Assembly: GCA_036257565.1 (NCBI GenBank)
Contig: DATAFH010000039.1
Coordinates: 62,001 to 126,000, forward strand
DNA from: DASSUW01 sp036257565
GTDB lineage: Bacteria > Actinomycetota > Thermoleophilia > Solirubrobacterales > Solirubrobacteraceae
Direction of reading: 5' to 3'
DNA length: 64,000 nt
Position 1 is the first letter of the stretch. Each line of letters begins with the position of its first letter. The notes under the pieces were generated by a model. That model had not been told where the DNA came from and did not search any database. It saw only the letters and a program-made list of their open reading frames with translations. Shown here one piece after another: positions 51,887-59,808 of the stretch. Made by a program: the position numbers and the translations under genes.

Positions 51887-52476
51887 CGGGGGAGCGCGGA
51901 GAGCAGCCGGGCGGCAGCGGCCTCGAGCGGCTCGTCCCCGCGCACGACAACCGCGGGCGCCTCGGGCGGCTCGTACGGGTCGTCGATTCCGGTGAGGTGC
52001 TGCAGCTCGCCGGCGCGGGCGCGGGCGTACAGGCCCTTCGGGTCGCGCCGCTCGCACTCCTCGAGCGACGTCGCCACGTAGACCTCGAGGAACGGCAGCC
52101 CGAGCCGCGCGTGAACCGCCCGGGCCGCGTCGCGGTCGGCGCGGTAGGGCGAGACGAGCGCCACGAGCACGACGACGCCCGCGTCGGCCATCAGCGCGGC
52201 GACCTCCGCGGTGCGGCGCACGTTCTCGGCGCGGTCGCCGGCCGAGAAGCCGAGGTCGCCGTTGAGCCCGTGGCGCAGGTTGTCGCCGTCGAGCACGTAC
52301 GCGCCGCGGCCCTCCCCCACGAGCCGCGCCTCGACCGCCGCCGCGACCGTCGACTTGCCGGAGGCGGGCAGCCCGGTCATCCACACCGTCGCGCCCGGGT
52401 GCCCGAGCGCCCCCCAGCGCTGCGCGCGGTCGAGCAGCCCGTGCTGCCAGACCACGTTGCTGGAGCGCGCGTTCAC
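51883..52476 (-). CDS. cysC: Adenylylsulfate kinase
   Basis: Phosphorylates APS to PAPS. 197 aa with P-loop WMTGLPASGKSTVAAAV, YVLDGDNLRHGLNGDLGFSA, the LVSPYRADRDAAR lid and DPKGLYARARAGELQHLTGI. GTG start shares one base with the cysD stop. In most operons cysN or a cysNC fusion stands between cysD and cysC; here nothing does. Confidence 0.93.
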   Translation of the reverse strand: MNARSSNVVWQHGLLDRAQRWGALGHPGATVWMTGLPASGKSTVAAAVEARLVGEGRGAYVLDGDNLRHGLNGDLGFSAGDRAENVRRTAEVAALMADAGVVVLVALVSPYRADRDAARAVHARLGLPFLEVYVATSLEECERRDPKGLYARARAGELQHLTGIDDPYEPPEAPAVVVRGDEPLEAAAARLLSALPR

Positions 52477-53372
52477 TAGAAGTAGCCCTCGCGCTTGCGG
52501 TCCTCCATCGCCGCCTCGCTCACGCGGTCGTCGGCGCGGGTCTGGCCGCGCTCGGTGACTCGCGTGGCCGCGATCTCCTCGATCACGTCGTCGAGCGACG
52601 TCGCGTCCGAGCGCACCGCGCCGGTGCAGCTCATGTCCCCGACCGTGCGGTAGCGCACGGAGGCGGTGAACGGATCCTCGCCGTCGACGCGCTCGATGAA
52701 CTCGGACACGGCGTAGAGCATGCCGTCGCGCTCGAACACCTCGCGCTCGTGGGCGAAGTAGATCGACGGGATCTCGAGCCGCTGCGTGCGGATGTACTCC
52801 CACACGTCGAGCTCCGTCCAGTTCGAGAGCGGGAACACGCGCACGTGCTCGCCGCGGCGGATGCGGCCGTTGTAGAGGTCCCACAGCTCCGGCCGCTGGC
52901 GCCGCGGCTCCCACTGCCCGTCCTCGTCGCGGAACGAGAAGATGCGCTCCTTCGCGCGGGCGCGCTCCTCGTCGCGGCGGGCGCCGCCGAATGCGGCGTC
53001 GAAGCCGTGCTCGGCGATCGCGTCGAGCAGCGTCACGGTCTGGAGCCGGTTGCGCGAGGCGCGAGGGCCGGTCTCCTCGACCACGCGACCGGCGTCGATC
53101 GAGTCCTGGACGGAGGCCACGACGACGTTCGGCACGCGGCGGTCGCGGAACTCGATGGCCTCGGGGAAGTTGTGACCCGTGTCCACGTGCATCACCGCGA
53201 ACGGGACCTCGGCGGGCGCGAACGCCTTCTCGGCCAGGCGCAGCAGCACGATCGAGTCCTTGCCGCCGGAGAACAGCAGCACGGGCTTCGTGAGCTCGGC
53301 CGCCACCTCCCGGATGATGTGGATGGCCTCAGCCTCGAGGACCTGCAGATGGGTCGCGGTGGCAGCGGTCAC
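52476..53372 (-). CDS. cysD: Sulfate adenylyltransferase subunit 2
   Basis: Catalytic small subunit of ATP sulfurylase, 298 aa from GTG 53372. PP-loop LLFSGGKDSIVLLRLAEKA, HVDTGHNFPEAIEFRD, AAFGGARRDEERARAKERI and the C-terminal YRTVGDMSCTGAVRSDA are standard. Activity requires the GTPase subunit CysN, which is not encoded in this window. Overlaps the TauE gene by 4 nt. Confidence 0.95.
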   Translation of the reverse strand: MTAATATHLQVLEAEAIHIIREVAAELTKPVLLFSGGKDSIVLLRLAEKAFAPAEVPFAVMHVDTGHNFPEAIEFRDRRVPNVVVASVQDSIDAGRVVEETGPRASRNRLQTVTLLDAIAEHGFDAAFGGARRDEERARAKERIFSFRDEDGQWEPRRQRPELWDLYNGRIRRGEHVRVFPLSNWTELDVWEYIRTQRLEIPSIYFAHEREVFERDGMLYAVSEFIERVDGEDPFTASVRYRTVGDMSCTGAVRSDATSLDDVIEEIAATRVTERGQTRADDRVSEAAMEDRKREGYF

Positions 53373-54256
53373 GAGGCACCGACCTCCAGGGGCGCGCGGC
53401 GCCGTAGGGTGATGAAGCAGACGACGGCGAGCACGAGGGGCACGCCGACGAGGACGAAGGCCGGGAGCTCGAGGCCGGCCTTGCTGAGCAGGCCGAGCGA
53501 CGAGGCGAGCAGCACCACGCCGAGCGCCGCCCGCAGCGCGTTCTGGGGTAGGCGGGTGGCGAGGTTGCTGCCGATCCAGACGCCGGGAACGGAGCCCAGC
53601 AGCAGCGTCGCGGCGAGGCCGAAGTCGATGTTGCCGGACACGAGGTGGGCCAGCGCGGCGACCCACAGCAGCACGGCGGCGTGCGCGACGTCGGTGCCCA
53701 CCACGCGGTGGGGACTGAGGCGGAAGCCGAGGATCAGGCCGATCGCGATCAGCGTGCCCGAGCCGGCGGAGGTGACGCCGAGCACGAGGCCGATGGTGGC
53801 GCCGAGCGCGACGGCCGCGACCTTGTGGCGCGTCTGCATGTGGAACGCGCCGCGCTCGCGCGACGACACGTCGGCGATGGCGAGGGCGCGCAGGAGCACG
53901 AGCGCGCCCGTGAGCGCGAGCGTGCCGCCGATGGCGAGCAGCATGAACGTGTCGAAGTCGTCGCCCCACGAGCTGCGGAGGCGGTCGAGCAGCCAGACGC
54001 CGACGAGCGCGGCCGGGCAGGAGCCGACGGCGAGCCACAGCGCCATGCGCGGGAACACCGTGCCCTTGCGGAAGTGCCGCCAGCCGCCCACGGTCTTCGT
54101 GACCGCCGCATACGCGAGGTCGGTGCCGACCGCGATGACAGGCTGGATGCCGGCCACGAGGATGAGCAGCGGCGTCATCAGCGAGCCGCCGCCCATGCCG
54201 GTGACACCGACCAGCGCGCCCACGCCGAGGCCGAAGAGAATGATCGCCGGATCCAT
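53369..54256 (-). CDS. TauE/SafE-family membrane permease
   Basis: 295-aa membrane protein with eight or so helices and the repeated family motif GALVGVTGMGGGSLMTPLLI and GLVLGVTSAGSGTLIAIGLI. Members move sulfite, sulfonates or other organic anions; as first gene of an operon with cysD and cysC it probably handles sulfate or sulfite. Confidence 0.88.
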   Translation of the reverse strand: MDPAIILFGLGVGALVGVTGMGGGSLMTPLLILVAGIQPVIAVGTDLAYAAVTKTVGGWRHFRKGTVFPRMALWLAVGSCPAALVGVWLLDRLRSSWGDDFDTFMLLAIGGTLALTGALVLLRALAIADVSSRERGAFHMQTRHKVAAVALGATIGLVLGVTSAGSGTLIAIGLILGFRLSPHRVVGTDVAHAAVLLWVAALAHLVSGNIDFGLAATLLLGSVPGVWIGSNLATRLPQNALRAALGVVLLASSLGLLSKAGLELPAFVLVGVPLVLAVVCFITLRRRAPLEVGAS

Positions 54257-54528
54257 GAGGGAGCCGGTCAGCTTAGCCCGGTTCCGGCGATGGTCCGTGG
54301 ATGCCTCGTCGTCATGGGCCGAGTCAGAGGCGGTCGGCCGCGTCCCCTGTGCGGGCCACCTGGTTCGCGGCCGATCGTCTCTGGCGAACGGCCACGGCGG
54401 CGAGGCGCCGCGGGTATCGTCGGAGCCGGCTTAGAGGGCTACTCGGTGGTGACCGCTCTGAGCACGTCGACCAGAAGGGCGGTTCGCTTGCGTACGCCAG
54501 GTGCGGCTAGCCGTCGTACTTGAAGCGG
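54257..54528. other. Intergenic gap without recognisable gene
   Basis: 272 nt between the TauE start and the NarL-regulator stop. I find no protein family, tRNA or riboswitch in it. A 69-codon open frame at 54301-54510 is Arg/Ala-rich noise of the kind high-GC DNA produces. The left end should hold the promoter of the sulfate operon (TAAGCT on the minus strand near 54270). Confidence 0.5.
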
Positions 54529-55194
54529 CTAGTCGCCGGCCTTGAGATAGGCGAGCACGGCGAGGACGCGGCGGTGGTCCTCGACGGTGGGCGTGAGGTC
54601 GAGCTTGGAGAAGATCGACGTCACGTGCTTCTCGACCGCCCGCTCGGTCACGACCAGCGCCTCGGCGATGGCGGCGTTCGAGCGGCCCTCGGCCATGAGG
54701 CCCAGGACCTCGCGCTCGCGGGCGGTCAGCCCCTCGAGCGGGTCCTCGCGGCGGCGCCGGCCGAGCAGCAGCGCCACGACCTCCGGGTCGAGCGCCGAGC
54801 CCCCACCCGCCACGCGGCGCACGGCGTCGGTGAACGTGTCCACGTCGGCCACGCGGTCCTTGAGCAGGTAGCCGGTGCGCTCCGTGGACTCCGAGAGCAG
54901 CTCGAGCGCGTAGGCCTCCTCGACGTACTGCGAGAGCACGAGCACCGCGGTGTCCGGGTGCTCGCTGCGGATGCGGTGGGCGGCGCGCAGGCCCTCGTCG
55001 GTGTGCGTGGGCGGCATCCGGACGTCGACCACCGCAACGGCTGGGCGGTGGGCGCCGACCTTGCGCAGCAGGTCCTCGGCGTCGCCCGCCTGGCCCACGA
55101 CCTCGAAGCCCGATTCCTCGAGCAGGCGGGACAGGCCCTCCCGAAGGAGGACGGAATCATCGGCGATGACGACACGCAATGTGGCTTCGTTCAT
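54529..55194 (-). CDS. NarL/FixJ-type response regulator
   Basis: 221 aa. Receiver domain with acidic pocket VVIADDSVLLREGLSRLLEE and phosphoacceptor Asp in VAVVDVRMPP, lysine in LLKDRVADVD; C-terminal LuxR HTH LTAREREVLGLMAEGRSNAA, VTERAVEKHVTSIFSKLDL. Overlaps its histidine kinase by 4 nt, so it is the cognate output protein. Confidence 0.95.
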   Translation of the reverse strand: MNEATLRVVIADDSVLLREGLSRLLEESGFEVVGQAGDAEDLLRKVGAHRPAVAVVDVRMPPTHTDEGLRAAHRIRSEHPDTAVLVLSQYVEEAYALELLSESTERTGYLLKDRVADVDTFTDAVRRVAGGGSALDPEVVALLLGRRRREDPLEGLTAREREVLGLMAEGRSNAAIAEALVVTERAVEKHVTSIFSKLDLTPTVEDHRRVLAVLAYLKAGD

Positions 55195-56936
55195 ACCGGG
55201 ATCTCGGCCCGGAGCCTAGTGCCCGCACCGGCTGGACTGTCGAGCCGCATGCGACCGTCGAGTGCCGAAACCCGATCTGCGAGCCCTCGCAGGCCGGATC
55301 CGCGGTCCGGATCCGCGCCTCCGATGCCGTCGTCGGCAACCTCCACGATCGCGTGCCCGTTCTGACGCTGGACGGCCACCGTGGCCTGCGTCGCGTGCGC
55401 GTACTTGACGACGTTGGTGAGCGCCTCGGCCACGACGAAGTATGCGGCGGCCTCGATCGGCTCGGGCAGCCGGTCCTCCGGCACGGTGTCGAGCGCGACC
55501 GCGATCGGCGCGCGGCCGGCGAGCGCCTCGAGGGCCGCACCGAGCCCGCGGTCCGACAGCACGGCGGGATGGATGCCGCGCGCGAGCTCGCGCAGCTCGC
55601 CGAGCGCGAGCGTGAGCTCCTCGTTGGCGGCGGTGAGCATCGCGTCGGCCTTCGCGGGGTCCTTGCGGATGTTCGCCTGTGCCAGGCGCATGGTCAGCGA
55701 GAGCGCGACGAGGCGCTGCTGGGCGCCGTCGTGGAGGTTGCGCTCGAGGCGGCGGCGCTCGGCCGTGCCGGCCTCGACGATCCGGTCGCGCGACGCGCGC
55801 AGCTCCTCCACGCGGGCGTGCAGCTGCGCCTTCAGGCGCTCGTTCTCCATCGCGAGGCCGGCCGCCGCCGCGACGGACCGCAGGAGCTCAGGCTCCTCGG
55901 TCAGCGTGACGTCGTGGACGATCGCGCCCACGCGGCGGCCCTCGAGCTCGACCGCGGTCCACGCGCGCGCGGGGTCGCCCTCGGCTGGGAGCTGCACCAT
56001 GTGGCCCTCGGAGTCGACCCACTTGCCCTTGTCCTCCAGCCAGAAGGCGAGCTGGAGCGAGTTGTCGCCGAGCGCATCCGACAGCCGGCAGCGCAGGTCG
56101 CCGGTGCCGGGGGCCTCGCCCAGGCGCTGCAACAGCTCGGACACCGCGCCGGCGCGGGCGAAGCGCGTGCGGACGAGGCCGATCAGGAAGACGTACGGGA
56201 CCGAGGCGAAGGCGATCAGGCCGAGCCAGCCGAGCACGTCGGTGACCCGCGCGATGCCGAACGCGTCCGAGCCGAGCGCCGCGGCCAGCAGGATGAGGAT
56301 CGTGACGCCGGACCACAGGACCGGTGCCATCGCCCGCCGCTGGGGCGGCGTCGCCGCCCGCCGGCGCCGCAGCAGAACCCAGAGGATCACGGCGACGAAG
56401 GCCACGCCGATAAGCGACACCGCGGCGTTGGCAGCGTTCCGCACTCCCTCGTTGTCCGCGATGAAGAGCGGAGACTCCGGGCAGCCGTCGCACATGCGCT
56501 CCGTGAACCCCCACAGCAGCTGGGGCAGCGGACCGACGATCGCGAGCACGTAGCCGCCGGCGATCAGCCAGGCCTGCCAGCGCTGCTCGAGCCGGCCGTC
56601 GGGATAGGCCAGCACCATGTGCGCGAAGAGGACGAAGAACAGGTTGCAGAGCAACACCCCGGCCGTGAACACGACCGGGTCGTTGGCCGCCGTCGCCGAC
56701 CCGATCAGGTTCAGGAAGCCGACGCCGGTCATCATCGCTCCGAAGCGGCTCGCCGGCCGCCGCCACCAGGCGTAGAGGCCGGTGCCGATGAACGAGAGCC
56801 CGATCAGCAGCCCGATCGCGATCGTGGCGCCGCGCTGCGGGACATGGTCGGAGGCCGCGACGAGGGCAGTGCTCGCGGCGGCGACCAGCAGCCCCGCCAG
56901 TGCGATGACGACCAGCGCCCGGTTGAGTCCCGTCAA
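55191..56936 (-). CDS. Membrane histidine kinase (HisKA_3/NarX-DesK type)
   Basis: 581 aa from TTG 56936. Seven or so N-terminal membrane helices with an extracellular loop holding MCDGCPESP, a GAF-like region, a coiled coil, then ERRRLERNLHDGAQQRLVAL with the phosphoacceptor histidine, and HATPase motifs AEALTNVVKYAHAT, VEVADDGIGGADPDRGSGLR. Sandwiched by 4-nt overlaps between a receiver-only protein upstream and the NarL regulator downstream. Confidence 0.92.
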   Translation of the reverse strand: MTGLNRALVVIALAGLLVAAASTALVAASDHVPQRGATIAIGLLIGLSFIGTGLYAWWRRPASRFGAMMTGVGFLNLIGSATAANDPVVFTAGVLLCNLFFVLFAHMVLAYPDGRLEQRWQAWLIAGGYVLAIVGPLPQLLWGFTERMCDGCPESPLFIADNEGVRNAANAAVSLIGVAFVAVILWVLLRRRRAATPPQRRAMAPVLWSGVTILILLAAALGSDAFGIARVTDVLGWLGLIAFASVPYVFLIGLVRTRFARAGAVSELLQRLGEAPGTGDLRCRLSDALGDNSLQLAFWLEDKGKWVDSEGHMVQLPAEGDPARAWTAVELEGRRVGAIVHDVTLTEEPELLRSVAAAAGLAMENERLKAQLHARVEELRASRDRIVEAGTAERRRLERNLHDGAQQRLVALSLTMRLAQANIRKDPAKADAMLTAANEELTLALGELRELARGIHPAVLSDRGLGAALEALAGRAPIAVALDTVPEDRLPEPIEAAAYFVVAEALTNVVKYAHATQATVAVQRQNGHAIVEVADDGIGGADPDRGSGLRGLADRVSALDGRMRLDSPAGAGTRLRAEIPV

Positions 56937-57289
56937 AGCAGCTCCGTGAGGCGGTCGCCCGAGAGCTCGGCCTTGGGCACGAAGCCGCGGGCGCCCGAGC
57001 GCATGACGAGTGGTCCGAAGTCTGACGAGTCGCGGCTCGAGACGAGGATCACGACCGGGCCGTCGGCGTTGCCGGTGAGCCGCGCGGCGACGTCGAACCC
57101 GTCGATGTCGGGCAGCTGGACATCGAGCAGCACGACCTCCGGCTGCAGGCGGCCGGCCTCGGTGAGCGCCGAGGCACCGTCCGCCGCCTCGCCCACCACG
57201 TCGAAGCCCTCGGCCTCGAGGAGGACTCGCGCGGTCGCGCGGAACGACGGATGGTCGTCCACGATCAGGACCCTGTGACCCACGTTCAC
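56933..57289 (-). CDS. Stand-alone receiver-domain protein
   Basis: 118-aa CheY-like receiver with no output domain: VLIVDDHPSFRATARVLLEA, phosphoacceptor in VVLLDVQLPDIDG, switch residues ILVSSRDSSD and lysine in GFVPKAELS. First gene of the three-gene operon. GTG 57289 or GTG 57283 is the start. It may be a phosphate sink or a second target of the kinase. Confidence 0.92.
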   Translation of the reverse strand: MNVGHRVLIVDDHPSFRATARVLLEAEGFDVVGEAADGASALTEAGRLQPEVVLLDVQLPDIDGFDVAARLTGNADGPVVILVSSRDSSDFGPLVMRSGARGFVPKAELSGDRLTELL

Positions 57290-57364
57290 AAGTCTGGCCG
57301 CGCCTGTCGAGCCCTTCCATACGGCTGGCCGTACCGCCCGCGGTGGCTGGTTCCCCGCCCCGGA

Positions 57365-58024
57365 CTACCCCGCGGCGGCCGCGATCTGTCGGTAGGCCTG
57401 TGCCGGATCGGGCGCGCCGAACAGCGCCGAGCCGGCCACGAAGGCGGTCGCACCGGCCGCCGCGCACGGCCCGGCGGTCGTCGCGTCGATGCCGCCGTCG
57501 ACCTCGATCCCCACGCCCGGCCCGAGCAACGCGCGCAGCCGCTCGAGCTTGGCGAGCGAGCCGGGCAGGAACGCCTGGCCGCCCCAGCCGGGGTTGACGG
57601 TCATGCAGAGGAGCAGGTCGAGGTCTTCCACGACCTCGGACGCGGCGGCCACCGGCGTCGCCGGGTTGAGCGCAAGGCCGGCCGTGCAGCCCGCCGCGCG
57701 GACCGCCTGCAGCGCGTAGTGCACGTGGGGCGTGGCCTCGGCGTGGATCGAGATGTGGTCGGCGCCGGCCGCTGCGAACGTCTCGATATGGCGCTCCGGG
57801 CGCTCGACCATGAGGTGGACGTCCACCAGCGCATCGGCGGCGTGGATCTGGTCGGCGAGCGCCTCGACGACGAGGGCGCCCATGCTGATGGGCGGCACGA
57901 AGTGGCCGTCCATGACGTCGACGTGGATCGTGCGCGCCCCGGCCTCGAGCACGGCGCCGACCTGCTCGGCCAGGCGGGCGAAGTCGGCCGCCAGGATCGA
58001 CGGCGCCGCGCCGCTTGGCGTCAT
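57365..58024 (-). CDS. rpe: Ribulose-phosphate 3-epimerase
   Basis: Interconverts ribulose-5-P and xylulose-5-P in the pentose phosphate pathway. 219-aa TIM barrel: SILAADFARLAEQV, HVDVMDGHFVPPISMG, DVHLMVERPERHI, TVNPGWGGQAFLPGSLAKL and EVDGGIDATTAG, covering metal and phosphate ligands. Overlaps the zinc-ribbon gene by 4 nt; rsmB-rpe proximity is common in actinobacteria. Confidence 0.95.
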   Translation of the reverse strand: MTPSGAAPSILAADFARLAEQVGAVLEAGARTIHVDVMDGHFVPPISMGALVVEALADQIHAADALVDVHLMVERPERHIETFAAAGADHISIHAEATPHVHYALQAVRAAGCTAGLALNPATPVAAASEVVEDLDLLLCMTVNPGWGGQAFLPGSLAKLERLRALLGPGVGIEVDGGIDATTAGPCAAAGATAFVAGSALFGAPDPAQAYRQIAAAAG

Positions 58025-58248
58025 ATCGGCTGGAGCATCGAGCTCCGGCAGTTGTTACACGCGTACAGCGCGGTGTCCGACATGCGCACGATGGTCGAGT
58101 GCTCCCCGCAGTTCGGGCACACCGACCGCAGCTCGAAGCGTCGCATGCAGTTGACGCAGCGGTAGCGCCCCGGCAGGTTCGTCGGCCGCAGCCATGGTTC
58201 GTGACAGGCCGGGCAGACGTCGCCGAGGTCGATGTGCTCGTCGCTCAT
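58021..58248 (-). CDS. Small four-CxxC zinc-ribbon protein
   Basis: 75 aa, function unknown. Four regularly spaced CxxC knuckles, VCPACHE, RCVNCMR, VCPNCGE and ACNNCRS, predict two zinc sites (tandem zinc ribbons) like those of nucleic-acid-binding or ribosome-associated adaptors. Joined by 4-nt overlaps to rsmB upstream and rpe downstream, so it is translationally coupled to an rRNA methyltransferase. Confidence 0.8.
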   Translation of the reverse strand: MSDEHIDLGDVCPACHEPWLRPTNLPGRYRCVNCMRRFELRSVCPNCGEHSTIVRMSDTALYACNNCRSSMLQPI

Positions 58249-59672
58249 GCCCTTCGCATCCGCGCGACGAAGAAGCCGTCCGTGCCGTCGCGATGGGGGA
58301 GCGTCTGTCCGTACAGCGGCACCGTGGGATGGTCCCAGACCGGCCCGTCGGACGGCCGCTCGGGCGCGAAGTCGTCGCGCGAAGCGAGGAAGGCGCCCAC
58401 GAGCCGCTCGTTCTCCGCGGGCGAGATCGTGCACGTCGAGTACACGAGCACGCCGCCGGGGCGCACCGCGTGCGCGGCGGCGTCGAGGATCCGGCGCTGC
58501 TCGGCGGCGAGCCCGGCGGGCGCGTCGGGCGCCTTGCGCCAGCGGGCGTCGGGACGGGCGGCGAGCGTGCCGAGATCGGAGCACGGCGGGTCGACGAGCA
58601 CGCGGTCGAACCGGCCGCCTTGGGAGACCGCCGCGTCGCCGGTGCGGACGTCGATCGATTCGGCGCCCATGCGCACGGCGGTGCGGCGCAGGGCGTCGGC
58701 GCGGCCGGGGTGGCGCTCGACCGCCACGATCCTCCCCTCGTCGCCCATCAGCGCGGCGAGGTGCGTCGTCTTGCCGCCGGGCGCCGCGCACAGGTCGAGG
58801 ACGTGCTCGCCGGGCTGGGGGTCGAGCGTGCGGGCGACCGCCATCGCGGCTCGCGACTGCGGCATGTACAGCCCCGCCTCCCACAGCGGTGAAGAGAACG
58901 CGTCGAACGGCGCGTCGAGCACGAGGCCCTCGGGGAGCCGGTCGGCCGGGTGCGAGGGAACGGGGAGCCGCTCGGCGAGCTCGGCGCCGCCGATGCGCAG
59001 CGTGTTGACGCGCAGCGCCGACTCCGCGGGCTCGTTGCCGGCCGCCATCAGCGCGCGCGCCGCGTCCGGTCCAAGGGTCGCGAACCACAGCTCGGCGATC
59101 CAATCGGGATGCGAGTGGCGGAGCGCCGCCTGCTCCGGCGTCGCGTCTGGCAGGGCGGCGACGACGGCGCGGGCGTCGGTGGCCGCCCGCCGCAGAACCG
59201 CGTTGACGAGACCGGCTCCCCGCGGGGAGTGCGGCTTGACGAGCGCCACGGACTCGCCGACCGCCGCGTGCGCCGGCACGCGGTCGAGGAACGCGAGCTG
59301 GAAGACGCCGAGCCGGAGCGCGGCCAGGACCGCGGGCTCGAGCTTCGTGACGGGCCGGCCGGCGAGCGTCGCGATCACGTGGTCAAGCGTCGCCCGCCGC
59401 TGGACGGTCCCGTAGGCGAGCCGGGTGGCCAGCGCGTGGTCGCGCGGCTGCAGCTTGTGCCGCGTGGCCTCGGCGTGCAGCGCGCGGTCGGCATAGGCGC
59501 CGTCCTCGAAGACGCGGCGCACGACGACGTACGCGCACGCGCGCGCAGGCGACGCTCCCGACCCCGCCTTTCGGACGGGAGCGTCTCGCGCGCGCGTGCG
59601 AGAGGCGTTACGCTTCGCAGCCACCGCGGCAGGCAGTCTCGGGCCAGAAACCGGTCTTTCAGGGCTGGGCAT
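58245..59672 (-). CDS. rsmB: 16S rRNA (cytosine967-C5)-methyltransferase RsmB
   Basis: 475 aa. N-terminal NusB-like domain (AYVVVRRVFEDGAYADRAL to LVNAVLRRA) and a C-terminal methyltransferase with VLDLCAAPGGKTTHLAALMG, VLVDPPCSDLGTL (Cys) and YSTCTISPAENERLV (catalytic Cys). The first 45 residues are a basic low-complexity extension that contains a long DNA inverted repeat (59535-59599). ATG 59672 is given; the family-like part starts near 59540. Confidence 0.93.
   Translation of the reverse strand: MPSPERPVSGPRLPAAVAAKRNASRTRARDAPVRKAGSGASPARACAYVVVRRVFEDGAYADRALHAEATRHKLQPRDHALATRLAYGTVQRRATLDHVIATLAGRPVTKLEPAVLAALRLGVFQLAFLDRVPAHAAVGESVALVKPHSPRGAGLVNAVLRRAATDARAVVAALPDATPEQAALRHSHPDWIAELWFATLGPDAARALMAAGNEPAESALRVNTLRIGGAELAERLPVPSHPADRLPEGLVLDAPFDAFSSPLWEAGLYMPQSRAAMAVARTLDPQPGEHVLDLCAAPGGKTTHLAALMGDEGRIVAVERHPGRADALRRTAVRMGAESIDVRTGDAAVSQGGRFDRVLVDPPCSDLGTLAARPDARWRKAPDAPAGLAAEQRRILDAAAHAVRPGGVLVYSTCTISPAENERLVGAFLASRDDFAPERPSDGPVWDHPTVPLYGQTLPHRDGTDGFFVARMRRA
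59535..59599. repeat. Long inverted repeat inside the 5' end of rsmB
   Basis: Arms 59535-59560 and 59576-59599 match except for a 2-nt indel and one mismatch, around the 15-nt spacer 59561-59575. Each arm has CG alternation plus GACGCTCCCG or its complement. It would form a very stable hairpin in the rsmB mRNA. Confidence 0.8.
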
Positions 59673-59772
59673 CTAGGAGTGGATTTTCCAGGCGTTTGGC
59701 GGGCGTCGAACGTTCGTCCACTCGGGCGCGGAGACGCTCAACTCTCGGCACAGTGAGGCTAAAGGACCCCAT

Positions 59773-59806
59773 AGATCTTGCCGATAGGTGCCGCGGAAGG
59801 GGATCT
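59773..59806 (+). promoter_or_regulatory. Possible ribosome-site-masking hairpin
   Basis: AGATCTT (59773-59779) can pair with GGGATCT-type bases at 59800-59806 (five Watson-Crick and two G-U pairs), covering part of the AAGGGG ribosome binding site (59797-59802) of the gene at 59809. Weak on its own. Confidence 0.25.
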
Positions 59807-59808
59807 GA

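Noticed and set aside
54301..54510. 69-codon open frame in the TauE-NarL gap
   Set aside because: Arg-rich, no ribosome binding site, no recognisable family; typical random frame in this base composition.
59673..59808. Riboswitch (for example c-di-GMP or c-di-AMP) in the leader of the calcium-repeat protein
   Set aside because: I could not match the conserved core of any riboswitch class; only a weak hairpin over the ribosome binding site is visible.
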